From the NCBI GenBank assembly GCA_016795105.1, contig JAEUIH010000018.1, forward strand, positions 42,913 through 106,912: DNA of 64,000 bases, in the 5' to 3' direction. The translations under genes and the position numbers were made by a program. Below the pieces are notes generated by a model that had not been told where the DNA came from, made no database searches, and saw only the letters and a list, made by a program, of their open reading frames with translations. Every line of letters begins with the position of its first letter. Position 1 is the first letter of the stretch. This stretch comes from Planctomyces sp. Its GTDB lineage: Bacteria > Planctomycetota > Planctomycetia > Planctomycetales > Planctomycetaceae. This document shows positions 39,214-49,400 of the stretch, piece after piece.

Positions 39214-39244
39214 GCGTCACACCCTCAATAATTCACAAAAAAAA

Positions 39245-39589
39245 TCAGCCCAATTCCGGAGCGTCAACTGCAACATGAATGTGCGCTGACCGGCGACGAA
39301 TCAGAAACGCCATGCCACGAGCACGCGGCTGAACACGTTTAAACATCGGTCCACCGTCAACTCGCGCTTCGACGATCTTCAATCGATCAGGATTACGAAC
39401 ACCTCGATCCTCAGCATTCGCAATCGCACTCTTCAGGACCTTCTCAAGGAATCGAGCTCCTCGATTAGGCACATATCTGAGCGCGTTCAGACCGTCTTCC
39501 GCGGTCTTCCCACGAATCATGTCGGCGAATGGCCGGATCTTGGTCGGAGCAATCCGAGCAAACATATGTGTTGCGCGTACCTGAGCCAT
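39245..39589 (-). CDS. rplV: 50S ribosomal protein L22
   Basis: 114-residue tunnel protein. The core reads RIAPTKIRPFADMIRGK, and the extended beta-hairpin ends in MFKRVQPRARGMAFLIRRR, which lines the macrolide region of the tunnel. Two bases separate it from rpsS. Confidence 0.96.
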   Translation of the reverse strand: MAQVRATHMFARIAPTKIRPFADMIRGKTAEDGLNALRYVPNRGARFLEKVLKSAIANAEDRGVRNPDRLKIVEARVDGGPMFKRVQPRARGMAFLIRRRSAHIHVAVDAPELG

Positions 39590-39591
39590 GA

Positions 39592-39861
39592 CTACTTCTT
39601 GCCCTTCGAACCGTGACCTCGGAACGTTCTCGTGAGAGAAAATTCGCCGAGCTTGTGCCCGACCATGTCTTCTGTCACATACACGTTAATAAACACACGC
39701 CCGTTGTGCACCTGAAACGTGTGCCCAACGAACTCCGGAGAAATCGTACACTTACGAGACCAGGTCTTGATCGGTTCCTTCCGGCCAACAGCGTTGAGCT
39801 TCTCAACCTTCTCAAGCACTCGTGGGTCAACATAAGGACCCTTTTTCAGAGAACGACCCAT
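39592..39861 (-). CDS. rpsS: 30S ribosomal protein S19
   Basis: 89-residue head protein beginning [20 protein letters not shown]. The middle has [20 protein letters not shown] and the end is [13 protein letters not shown]. It pairs with S13 in the head. Confidence 0.97.
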   Translation of the reverse strand: MGRSLKKGPYVDPRVLEKVEKLNAVGRKEPIKTWSRKCTISPEFVGHTFQVHNGRVFINVYVTEDMVGHKLGEFSLTRTFRGHGSKGKK

Positions 39862-39921
39862 CTAGACCTTCCTCACCGTACGTCAACTCAACAACAAAAA
39901 ACTCAAAATTGAATACCCGAC

Positions 39922-40779
39922 CTACAGCTTCACTTCACCATAACGCACCGATCGACGGCGACGAATAATGGCTCGAGTTGATGACTTACGTCGCTTTCGC
40001 GTACGTCCGCCCTTTGCAAGCTTTCCAGTCGGGCTACAGGGGTGTCGCCCGCCCGAGTTCTTACCTTCACCACCACCCATCGGATGTGCAACCGGATTCA
40101 TCGCTGTTCCACGAACCCGCGGACGCTTACCTTTCCAGCGATTTCTTCCGGCCTTACCAATCACAATGCTGCTATGCTCAGAGTTCCCCAGAACCCCAAT
40201 TGTGGCCCGGCAACTACTCGGCACACGCCGCACTTCACCACTCGGCAGCGTCACCTGCGCCCAACGCCCATCTCGAGCATTCAGCGTGGCTCCAACGCCG
40301 GCACTTCGACACAACTGACCACCTCGGCCGGGCTGCATCTCAATATTGTGCACCACCGTTCCAAGCGGAATCGCACTCAGCGGCATGCAATTGCCAACCA
40401 CCGGCTCAACAGATTCGCCGCTCTCAACTTTCGCACCGGCTGCAAGACCTTCGGGGGCAAGAATATAACGCTTCTCGCCGTCGGCGTATTCAACTAATGC
40501 GATTCGGCAGCTGCGGTTTGGATCGTACTCAATGTGGGTCACTGTCCCAACAACGCCGTCCTTCTCACGCTTAAAATCGATCAATCGATACAGACGCTTA
40601 TGCCCACCCCCACGATGCCGTGCGGTGATCTTGCCCTGATTATTTCGACCACCCTTTTTCTTGTAGCGGGTCGTCAGTTCTTTCTCTGGTCGCTTCTTCT
40701 TGTCTGTGATTTCGCTGAAATCACTGACCGAGGCGCCTCGGCGACCTGGAGTTACTGGCTTGTAAAATCGAACGCCCAT
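39922..40779 (-). CDS. rplB: 50S ribosomal protein L2
   Basis: Primary 23S-binding protein needed for subunit joining and peptidyl transfer. 285 residues. The C-terminal loop [20 protein letters not shown] keeps the essential first histidine, but has Ala where E. coli has Asp228 and Met in place of His231. Otherwise the family pattern ([19 protein letters not shown], then [11 protein letters not shown]) is standard. Confidence 0.97.
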   Translation of the reverse strand: MGVRFYKPVTPGRRGASVSDFSEITDKKKRPEKELTTRYKKKGGRNNQGKITARHRGGGHKRLYRLIDFKREKDGVVGTVTHIEYDPNRSCRIALVEYADGEKRYILAPEGLAAGAKVESGESVEPVVGNCMPLSAIPLGTVVHNIEMQPGRGGQLCRSAGVGATLNARDGRWAQVTLPSGEVRRVPSSCRATIGVLGNSEHSSIVIGKAGRNRWKGKRPRVRGTAMNPVAHPMGGGEGKNSGGRHPCSPTGKLAKGGRTRKRRKSSTRAIIRRRRSVRYGEVKL

Positions 40780-40835
40780 TGATGTCTATTCCCAAAAATA
40801 TGCAATCTCTGCACACCAAACCTGATCAAAGCATC

Positions 40836-41144
40836 CTAAAAGAACGCGATTCGATCCTCGTCGTGCAGCTTCACAATGGCCTTCTTCCAGTCGCGAGTCC
40901 TTCCGAGCACCAGTCGGTGTCGTCGCGGCTTGCCGATGCGGTTCTGTGTCCGAACATCAACAACTCGAACACCCCACAGCGTCTCTACCGCCGCCTTGAT
41001 GTCCAGCTTTGTAGCCAGCGAATGCACTTCAAACGTGTAAGCATTGTGACGCTCCGACACGTGAGTCCCCTTCTCAGTGACCAGCGGACGCCGAATCACC
41101 TGATGAGGCTCCAAAGTTACACCACTGTTTGACACCTGACTCAT
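40836..41144 (-). CDS. rplW: 50S ribosomal protein L23
   Basis: 102 residues, the docking site for trigger factor and SRP at the tunnel exit. HQVIRRPLVTEKGTHVSE and ATKLDIKAAVETLWGVRVVD are the family segments. It follows rplD by 86 bases. Confidence 0.95.
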   Translation of the reverse strand: MSQVSNSGVTLEPHQVIRRPLVTEKGTHVSERHNAYTFEVHSLATKLDIKAAVETLWGVRVVDVRTQNRIGKPRRHRLVLGRTRDWKKAIVKLHDEDRIAFF

Positions 41145-41230
41145 AGCTCACCCAAACCAACCAATTCCAGGGACTGACTTGCTATAACGCTTTCTCTACA
41201 TTTCAGATTAAGCGTACTAGATCAACCGGC

Positions 41231-41854
41231 TTACGCTCGGCCAACCAATCGATCCATCTCACCAACCGTAATCACCAGATGCTTTCGACGCAGCAGGCTG
41301 TATGCATTCAGGTCAGCCCCGGGCATGACCTCGATCCCCGCGATGTTTCGCGCAGATTTGTACACGTTTTGATTCACACCCTCTGTTGCCAGAAGCACAG
41401 TCTCACCCTGGAGACCCAACTTCGTCAACAAACCAGCAATCACCTTCGTCTTTGGCTCAGAACACTCCCAGGACTTCAACACAACGGCCTGAGAATCCTG
41501 AAACTTGCTCAGCAAAGCCATCCGAGTTGCTCTCTGGACAGCCTTCTTGGGCAGGCGATAATAATAGTCGCGAGGCTTCTTCCCGAACGCATGACCCCCG
41601 CCCTTTCGGACCGGTGTTCGAATCGCACCAGCTCGAGCACGACCGGTGCCCTTCTGGCGAAACAGCTTTCGAGTACTTCCCGCCACCATCCCGCGAGACT
41701 TCGTCTGCACTTCACCAACTCGACGGTTGGCATGGTACATCACCACAACGTCATGCAGGAGCTGTCGATTAATGCCCGCAGCGATTGCCGCAGGATCAAA
41801 CTGATAGGTGCCACACTCTGCACCGGACATGTCACGAATCGGAACTGAGATCAT
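41231..41854 (-). CDS. rplD: 50S ribosomal protein L4
   Basis: 207 residues from the ATG at 41854. The tunnel loop RQKGTGRARAGAIRTPVRKG and FGKKPRDYYYRLPKK are typical, and a TTG seven codons upstream is less likely. In E. coli L4 also regulates the S10 operon, but no equivalent leader was recognised here. Confidence 0.95.
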   Translation of the reverse strand: MISVPIRDMSGAECGTYQFDPAAIAAGINRQLLHDVVVMYHANRRVGEVQTKSRGMVAGSTRKLFRQKGTGRARAGAIRTPVRKGGGHAFGKKPRDYYYRLPKKAVQRATRMALLSKFQDSQAVVLKSWECSEPKTKVIAGLLTKLGLQGETVLLATEGVNQNVYKSARNIAGIEVMPGADLNAYSLLRRKHLVITVGEMDRLVGRA

Positions 41855-41877
41855 GAGTCCACCAAGCAACTGCAAGA

Positions 41878-42573
41878 CTACTTATTTTTTACAGAACGAC
41901 GCACTACGACGTACGCACCGTTTGGACCAGGAATGGCCCCACGAACCAGAATCAGATTGTTCTCTGAATCCGTTCGAACAACCTTCAGATTTCGAGCCGT
42001 CACACGCTCACCGCCGTACACACCAGCCATCCGCGTACCCTTCATCACGCGTGACGGGTCAGCACTCTGACCAATCGACCCCGGATGACGATGAACCCGC
42101 TTCGCACCGTGACTCGCCGGCTGACCATGGAAATTATGCCGTCGCATAACACCCGATGTACCACGACCCTTTGAATACCCAATCACATCCACCCACGTCA
42201 CACCATCAAGAGAATCAACCGCAACAGCCTGCCCAACCGACAAGCCATGCGAAGCATCCTGACAACGAAACTCGCGAATGAATCGCTTCGGCTCACACTC
42301 CGCTTTCGGAGTCGCCTCAACTCCCGACAACTTCCTCTTGTCAGCACCTCGACCACCCAGAGCAGCCACATGGCCCCGCACCGAACGAATCGCTTTGCGA
42401 CGAGGAAGATCGTCAAATCCCAACTGCACCGCGTCATACCCGTCACGCCCCTGAGTGCGGACCTGCAGCACAACACACGGACCAGCCTCAATCACCGTCA
42501 CAGGAACAATGACGCCGTCGTCACCGTAAACCTGAGTCATCCCAACTTTTTTACCAAGTATACCAACAGACAT
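41878..42573 (-). CDS. rplC: 50S ribosomal protein L3
   Basis: 231 residues beginning MSVGILGKKVGMTQVY at the ATG 42573. The frame is open 25 codons further but that part lacks family similarity. The peptidyl-transferase extension contains GHPGSIGQ-like HRHPGSIGQSADPSRV and MAGVYGGERVT. Confidence 0.96.
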   Translation of the reverse strand: MSVGILGKKVGMTQVYGDDGVIVPVTVIEAGPCVVLQVRTQGRDGYDAVQLGFDDLPRRKAIRSVRGHVAALGGRGADKRKLSGVEATPKAECEPKRFIREFRCQDASHGLSVGQAVAVDSLDGVTWVDVIGYSKGRGTSGVMRRHNFHGQPASHGAKRVHRHPGSIGQSADPSRVMKGTRMAGVYGGERVTARNLKVVRTDSENNLILVRGAIPGPNGAYVVVRRSVKNK

Positions 42574-42683
42574 ATTCCACAAACCCGCGCGCAGACAACC
42601 GTGGAACGACGAGCCAAAACAATGCAGCACGATCACATAAATCGACACCGCGGCTCGATCAGAAAATCGACACCAACCTCAGA

Positions 42684-43013
42684 CTAGGCAGTCGCTGTCG
42701 CCTTGATCTTAATATCAACACCCGCCGGCAATGAAAGCTTATTCAAAGCATCCACTGTCTTACCAGTCGGCTGTATAATGTCGATCAGTCGCTTGTGGGT
42801 CCGAATCTCGAACTGCTCACGTGACTTTTTGTCAATGTGAGGACTTCGAAGCACCGTATACCGCTCAATCCGAGTCGGCAACGGTACCGGACCATGGACA
42901 ATTGCCCCGGTTCGCTTTGCGGTATCCACTATCTCCGCTGCAGATAGATCCAAAACGGAGTGGTCGTAAGCTTCCATCCGTATACGGATACATTCTTCAC
43001 CAGCACCAGCCAC
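42684..43013 (-). CDS. rpsJ: 30S ribosomal protein S10
   Basis: 109 residues, also NusE in transcription antitermination complexes. [17 protein letters not shown] and [19 protein letters not shown] are typical. The start is GTG at 43013 with AAGGTGA six bases upstream. Confidence 0.96.
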   Translation of the reverse strand: MAGAGEECIRIRMEAYDHSVLDLSAAEIVDTAKRTGAIVHGPVPLPTRIERYTVLRSPHIDKKSREQFEIRTHKRLIDIIQPTGKTVDALNKLSLPAGVDIKIKATATA

Positions 43014-43051
43014 CGCAAGTCACCTTGAGCAAAGAGTTTACGTCAAAACAC

Positions 43052-43069
43052 AAAAACCCCGACGAGGGG
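43052..43069 (-). terminator. Short terminator-like hairpin between fusA and rpsJ
   Basis: Read on the minus strand, CCCC-TCGTC-GGGG is followed by TTTTTGTGTTTT. The stem is only four GC pairs, so termination would be partial. Confidence 0.4.
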
Positions 43070-43156
43070 GAATCGCGAATTTTAGAGGTCAAGAGGCATT
43101 CTGTCAATGAATGACGATTCAGAAATCATCTAGTTCGACAGATCTCGACCCAAACT

Positions 43157-45241
43157 TCAGAACATCAGCCCCTCAACCACGTTCGGAGGCGCAATCTCGT
43201 AACGACACGGCTCCATCGAATATGAAGCACGCCCCTGCGAAAGACTGCGAATTTGGTTGGAATAGCCAAACATTGCAACCAATGGCGCTTCACACTTAAG
43301 CACACACAAATCGCCCATCCTGTCAGAATTTACTATAATCGCCCGCCGCGCATTCAAGTCCGATTGCACATTTCCCAAAAATTCTTCCGGGGTCACCACT
43401 TCCAATGACATGATTGGCTCCATCACCGCCATTTTCCCATCATTGAGGATTTTTCGGAAGGCCTCGGCACAGGCCGTCCGAATTGCAATCTCGCTGGATT
43501 CCCCTTCCGTATAAACAACAGCCGTGACCCGAAGCTCAAGTCCCATTAAGGGATTGCCATAAATTCCGCCGGCCAACGCCTCTTTTTCCAGTGATTCCAA
43601 TAGCACCTGAAGCATGGGCTTCGGCAACACGTCCGCCGGCAGCTCGTTGATCACCCGGATTCCAAGCCCCGCCTCGGAACTCTCCTGGGCGATCATCGTC
43701 ACCCCAAATGCAATCACGCCCGATGGCAACTGCCGATGAAAATCAATTTTCGCGGTCGTCGTTCCCAACAACTTTTCTCGATAGCTGACCCGAGGCTTGT
43801 GGAATCGGACTTTCAGGTTGAAGTCCCGCTCCATCCGATGCCGGATCACTTCCAAATGCAATTCCCCCATCCCACTGATAATCGTCTGTCCAGTATCGGG
43901 GTTGATCTTTACATGAAATGTCGGGTCCTGTCGCTCAAGCCGCCGCAGAGTGTCCTCAAGCTTCTTGCGATCCGCACTCGTCTCCGGTTCCACAGCCACA
44001 GAAATCACAGTCTCCGGGAAATGAATCGATTCCAGGGCGATCGGATACCCGGCATCACACAGTGTATCCCCGGTGGCAGAATCTCTCGGTCCTATGATCC
44101 CGCAGATGTCACCAGCCTCCACAGCCTCGACTTTCTCTCGCGAGTCCGCCTGGATGTGCCAAAGCTGAGTGACCATCTCCTTCTTGCCGGTTCTGGGGTT
44201 CAACATCTTCGAGTTGCCGGTCAGCTTCCCGGAATACACCCTGGCAAAATACAGATCCCCGTGTGATTCGGCCTGAATCTTGAAAATCAACGCACATGCC
44301 GGATCACTCACCGATGATCGACGTATTGCCTTCTCACCTTCCTGCTTTCCACTTGTAATGATCCCCTCGACCGGTGGTCGATCCAATGGGCTGGGCAGGA
44401 AGTCCCTGACGCCATCCAACACCGGTTGAACACCAATATAGTCAAGCGAAGCTCCCACAAACACAGGCTGCAACTCTCCACGAAGAGTTGCCCGACGGAT
44501 CCCGGTCACTGCAGTTTGAAGAGGGACGTCTTCACTCTCCATACATGCCATCATCACGTCTTCGTCAACAAGCGACAGTGCATCAAATAACTCGCTCCGC
44601 CAAATTGTCGCTTCATCGAGATGTTCAGCAGGAATCTCCTCCGAACGGTACTCCTTACCTCGACTCTCACCGTCCCAATACAGGGCCTTCATCGTTAACA
44701 GGTCAATCACACCACAGAATCCATCCGCATTTGTCGAAGGACCTCGCCCGATCGGTATCTGCAGTGGAAGTGGCTTCGCCTTCAGACGATTCTTCATCTG
44801 CTCCATGATTCTCTCGAACCCCGCTCCAATCCGGTCCATCTTGTTGATCAGACAGATCCGGGGAACGCCGTATTTATCCGCCTGCCGCCAAACAGTCTCA
44901 CTCTGAGCTTCGACGCCTTCAACGGCACTAAATATCACAACCGCCCCGTCAAGCACTCGAAGACTGCGTTCCACTTCCGCAGTAAAGTCTACGTGACCCG
45001 GTGTATCAATCAGGTTGACGGTACAACCCTTCCACTGACAGGTAACCGCAGCGGAATAAATTGTAATACCTCGCTGAGCTTCTTCAGGGTCAAAGTCGGT
45101 CGCCGTCGTCCCATCGTCAACGTCACCCATCCGATGGGATGCGCCCGTGTAATAAAGGATTCGCTCAGTCGTTGTCGTCTTGCCGGCGTCGATATGAGCA
45201 ATAATGCCGATATTCCGAATGTCACCAATCGCTCTGGCCAT
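43157..45241 (-). CDS. fusA: Elongation factor G, divergent (spd-type) subfamily
   Basis: GTPase that drives tRNA-mRNA translocation. 694 residues with G1 AHIDAGKTTTTE, G3 DTPGHVDF and G4 NKMD. The effector region reads DDGTTATDFDPEEAQRGITI where canonical EF-G has a DWMEQE-type sequence; this and the rest of the protein look like the spdEFG class known in spirochaetes, planctomycetes and deltaproteobacteria. Its position between rpsG and rpsJ suggests it is the main translocase. Intrinsic-terminator-like hairpins lie before and after the gene. Confidence 0.93.
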   Translation of the reverse strand: MARAIGDIRNIGIIAHIDAGKTTTTERILYYTGASHRMGDVDDGTTATDFDPEEAQRGITIYSAAVTCQWKGCTVNLIDTPGHVDFTAEVERSLRVLDGAVVIFSAVEGVEAQSETVWRQADKYGVPRICLINKMDRIGAGFERIMEQMKNRLKAKPLPLQIPIGRGPSTNADGFCGVIDLLTMKALYWDGESRGKEYRSEEIPAEHLDEATIWRSELFDALSLVDEDVMMACMESEDVPLQTAVTGIRRATLRGELQPVFVGASLDYIGVQPVLDGVRDFLPSPLDRPPVEGIITSGKQEGEKAIRRSSVSDPACALIFKIQAESHGDLYFARVYSGKLTGNSKMLNPRTGKKEMVTQLWHIQADSREKVEAVEAGDICGIIGPRDSATGDTLCDAGYPIALESIHFPETVISVAVEPETSADRKKLEDTLRRLERQDPTFHVKINPDTGQTIISGMGELHLEVIRHRMERDFNLKVRFHKPRVSYREKLLGTTTAKIDFHRQLPSGVIAFGVTMIAQESSEAGLGIRVINELPADVLPKPMLQVLLESLEKEALAGGIYGNPLMGLELRVTAVVYTEGESSEIAIRTACAEAFRKILNDGKMAVMEPIMSLEVVTPEEFLGNVQSDLNARRAIIVNSDRMGDLCVLKCEAPLVAMFGYSNQIRSLSQGRASYSMEPCRYEIAPPNVVEGLMF

Positions 45242-45271
45242 GTGCCATTCCCAATTTCAATTGATACCAAC

Positions 45272-45312
45272 AAAAAAACGCCAAACAGGCCTTGCTTGAG
45301 CCCTGTCTGGCG
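45272..45312 (-). terminator. Strong intrinsic terminator between rpsG and fusA
   Basis: Minus-strand arms CGCCAGACAGG and CCTGTTTGGCG (11 pairs including one G-U) close a loop of about 12 bases, then TTTTTTTG. It ends about 30 bases before the fusA ATG, inside what is usually a continuous str operon. Confidence 0.82.
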
Positions 45313-45336
45313 TTCGAAGTCTTCTGTTTCGACAAA

Positions 45337-45810
45337 TTACCAGGCGAAGTGCGAGAATGCCTTGTTTGCGTCTGCCATACGGTGAACGTTTTCCCGTTTT
45401 GTCATCGCAGCACCTTCTCGACGAAACGCTGCAACCAACTCGTCTGCCAGCGAACGATCAACTGGCCGACCCTTTCGGCCACGAACCGCTTCCAGAATCC
45501 AGCGGATCGACAACGCCTGCTGTCGTCGATGATTCACTGGAGTCGGCACCTGATACGTTGCTCCCCCTACTCGCTTTGACCGAACTTCAATACTCGGCTT
45601 CACGTTATCCACAGCCTGAGTAAACACCTTCAAAGGATCTTCGTTGGGCAGTTGTTTCTGCACCAAATCCATTGCCCGATAGAAGGCACCCGTCGCGACG
45701 CTCTTCTTCCCGTCATACATCAGACAGTTGATGAACTTGGAAACCAGTGAACTGCTAAAACGAGTATCCGGCTTCAGCTGCTCCCGGCTTGCTGTAAACT
45801 TTTTAACCAT
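45337..45810 (-). CDS. rpsG: 30S ribosomal protein S7
   Basis: Head-nucleating protein of 157 residues. [21 protein letters not shown] in its first half, and [17 protein letters not shown] and [27 protein letters not shown] (in two pieces) later, are typical. It follows rpsL by about 120 bases. Confidence 0.97.
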   Translation of the reverse strand: MVKKFTASREQLKPDTRFSSSLVSKFINCLMYDGKKSVATGAFYRAMDLVQKQLPNEDPLKVFTQAVDNVKPSIEVRSKRVGGATYQVPTPVNHRRQQALSIRWILEAVRGRKGRPVDRSLADELVAAFRREGAAMTKRENVHRMADANKAFSHFAW

Positions 45811-45932
45811 TGAAACTCTTACCTAGTTGACTCGTACACGAAAACACTGCAAACCGTACACACTGAATCCAACGCATCAGCCACACGCAAAGCCGACCGA
45901 CTGCTGCCAGGCAACCTCAACACGCTGACTGA

Positions 45933-46349
45933 TTACTTCTTCTTGCCGCCCTTGCCAGCAGCTGCTGCAGCAGCGCCACCTTTTGGACGCTTCGCTCCAT
46001 AGCAACTGCGAGCCTGACGACGATCGGCTACGCCGAGCGTATCAAGAACACCGCGGATAATTTTGTAACGCACCCCAGGAAGGTCTCGAACTCGACCGCC
46101 TCGGACGAGAACAATCGAGTGTTCCTGGAGGTTATGGCCTTCGCCGGGAATGTAAGCCGTCACTTCTTTCCCGTTTGACAATCGAACTCGAGCAACTTTT
46201 CGCAACGCAGAGTTCGGCTTTTTCGGGGTGACCGTCTTTACCTGCAGACAAACGCCGCGTTTCTGAGGACAACCTTCCAGCAGTGGAGTCTTCGTCTTTG
46301 ACCGCTGCTGTCGACGCGGCTTGCGTACAAGTTGATTAATTGTGGGCAT
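45933..46349 (-). CDS. rpsL: 30S ribosomal protein S12
   Basis: Decoding-centre protein of 138 residues starting [16 protein letters not shown] at the ATG 46349. [11 protein letters not shown] keeps Lys43. In [10 protein letters not shown] the residue corresponding to E. coli Lys88 (Lys87 of the mature protein) is Arg (codon at 46086-46088). In E. coli that same change gives streptomycin resistance. The C-terminus adds a [15 protein letters not shown] tail. Confidence 0.97.
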   Translation of the reverse strand: MPTINQLVRKPRRQQRSKTKTPLLEGCPQKRGVCLQVKTVTPKKPNSALRKVARVRLSNGKEVTAYIPGEGHNLQEHSIVLVRGGRVRDLPGVRYKIIRGVLDTLGVADRRQARSCYGAKRPKGGAAAAAAGKGGKKK

Positions 46350-46461
46350 AATGTAACGAATTCTCAAAACAAGAGATCAGACGGGTACCAAAAACGCAAC
46401 ACTTTATCCTTGCAGTCCCTGATCGTCAACCTCACACCACTGTGATCAGTTGAATTCCCGA

Positions 46462-49400
46462 TCAAACGGGCTCGTCCGGGGTCAGATCCGCCAACGATGG
46501 TGCTGACGGACGATCCGGATCGATTCGACGAGGAGCAACTTCCGGACCTCCCATCAAGTCCGCCCGGGCTGCTTCCATTCGAGCTTTCACTTCTTCCTGC
46601 TCTCGAATGGCAGAATCGTGAATTCTGACCTGTGCCTCGTGGTGCAGGTGGAAACCTGTTCCGGCTGGAATCAAGTGTCCTAGAATCACGTTTTCCTTCA
46701 ATCCGAGCAGATTGTCCACTTTCCCCCCCAGTGCCGCTTCTGTCAGCACTTTCGTGGTTTCCTGGAAACTCGCAGCCGATATGAAGCTCTCGCTCTGAAC
46801 GGCTGCCTTTGTAATCCCCAGCAACTGCGGACTTGCTTTCGCTTTCTTCATTCCCGTGAACTTTGCCGGTCGACTGACTTCAGCGTTCACTTCTTCAATT
46901 TCCTTCAGTGACACTTTGTCGCCAATCTCATACTCAGTGCCACCAGGATCCGTAATTCGTCCCATCGAAGACAGACCTTCGTTCGTCTTCTTCAATTCGA
47001 ACTTATCAATCAAGACCCCTGGCAACAGGTCTGTATCACCGACACTGTCGACGCGAACCTTTCTCAGCATCTGAGAAATGACGATTTCGATGTGCTTATC
47101 GTCGATTTCCACACGCTGAGCTCGGTAAACGTTCTGGATTTCATGCAGCAAATACTGCTGAACTTCTTCAGCTCCGCTGACCCGCAGAATGTCTTGTGGC
47201 ACCAATGGGCCACGAACCAGCGCGTCCCCAGCTTTGACAAGGTCCCCGGGGTGCACGAGCAAGTGTTTTCCGTGAGGAATAACGTGCTCAACTTCTGTGC
47301 CGTCGGCTCCCTTAATTAAAACAATTCGCTTCCCGCGTTTCTTCTCTGCAAGGAACTCAACCTCGCCGTCAATCTCCGCAACAACGGCCGGATCCTTCGG
47401 CTTTCGAACTTCAAACAGTTCTGTGACTCGCGGAAGACCCCCGGTAATGTCCTGAGTACCGGTGGATTCTCGTGGTGTCTTCGCAACCACAAGCCCGGCA
47501 GTAATCTGACCGCCTTCTTCCACTTCAATACTCGCACCTTCCGGCAGGTAATAAAAGTCGAGAATTCTGCCCGTTCCGTCTTCGACAATCACCTGCGGAT
47601 GCAAACCTGCCTTGTGCTCGGTGACAGTTCTTCGCAGAGTTCCGGAGGCTTCTTTTTCCAGTCGGATCGACTGTCCTTCGATACAGTCTTCAAGTCGAAC
47701 CCGTCCGCCCACCTGAGCGATAATCGGGATCGAGTGAGGGTCCCAGGTACAAAGCACATCACCGGTGTTCACCGGCTGGTTCTCCGCCACCTGCAGCACC
47801 GCACCGTTCGGTACAGACTGTTTTTCAACTTCTCGGCCTCGATCGTCGACGATACTGATTTCGCCGTTTCGCCCCAGCACCACCTGGCGACCTTCGGCAT
47901 TGATTACACTGCGAATGCGAGTAAACCGAACCTGGCCACCTCGCTTCGCCAACAATTCACTTTGCTCAACTTCCTTAGCGGCCACACCACCGATGTGGAA
48001 GGTACGCATCGTCAACTGAGTTCCTGGCTCACCAATACTCTGAGCCGCAATGATCCCGACTGCCATCCCCTGCTCTACCAGGTCACCTGTGGACAAGTCC
48101 ATACCATAGCAGAGCTGGCACATTCCGAGTGGCGATTCGCAGGTCATTGGACTGCGTACCTGAATACGCTCCAACCCCATCTCTTCGATCTTTCGAGCCT
48201 TGTCAACAGTGATCAGCTCGTCTTCACGAACGATGACCTCGTCCGTAATCGGATTCACGATATTCGTACGGCTGACTCGCCCTCGAATCGCATCCGCAAG
48301 ACCCACTTCGACCTTCTCGCCGCGATAAACAACCCCTCGAGTCAACCCCTTGGTTGTTCCACAGTTGAAGGTGGTGATCACCATATTCTGACAAATGTCC
48401 GCCAGCTTACGTGTCAGGTAACCCGAGTCAGCGGTTTTCAAAGCGGTGTCAGCCAATCCCTTTCGAGCTCCGTGGGTTGAACTGAAGTATTCAAGTACCG
48501 ACAGACCTTCCCGGAAGTTGGACTTAATCGGAGTCTCGATAATTTCTCCACTCGGCTTTGCCATCAGACCTCGCATACCTGCGAGCTGCTGAATCTGTCC
48601 GACGCCCCCTCGAGCACCAGAGTGTGCCATCAAGTAGATTGGATTCACATACTGGCCACTATCTCGAACGTCGTGCTCGAGCTGTTCCATCATGGACTTC
48701 GTGATCTCTTCACGAGCATGAGTCCAGATGTCCAGCACTTTGTTGTAACGTTCCTGATTTGTGATCACACCGCGTTCAAACAACTTCTGCTGCTTCAGAA
48801 CCTGCTTTTCAGATTCTGAAATCACCTTCTCTTTGTTTGGAGCTGTCTTCAGGTCACTCGCACCGAACGACAGTCCGCTCTCCGTTGATGCACGGAAGCC
48901 CGCACTCTTCATACGGTCCAGCAACTCAATCGTTTCGCGGCGACCGAGTTCCAGATAGCAATCGGAAATCACGATCGCGAGGTCTTTACTTCGCATTGTA
49001 TGGTTGTAGTAGGCCATACGCCGAGGAAGGATGTCGTTGAACATGACTCGGCCTGGGCTGGTTTCAATCAGCCCACCCGGTCGATACTTATCGGCGCCCT
49101 CACCCTTGACTCGTTTGCCCTTTGGCATTCGCAGACGAATAGTGGCGTGTCTGGAAACTTTGCCCAGCTGGAAGGCCATAAAGACTTCTTCCGCTGACGC
49201 AAAGATCATCCCTTCGCCTGGTCGATCCAGACGCTTCAACGTCAGATAATAGCAACCCATCACGATGTCCTGTGACGCACTGATAATTGGTGCACCGTTC
49301 GCAGGACTGAAAATGTTATGGGTGGACATCATCAAGGTCGTGGCTTCGACCTGTGCTTCGATGGACAGCGGCAGATGGACGGCCATCTGGTCTCCGTCAA

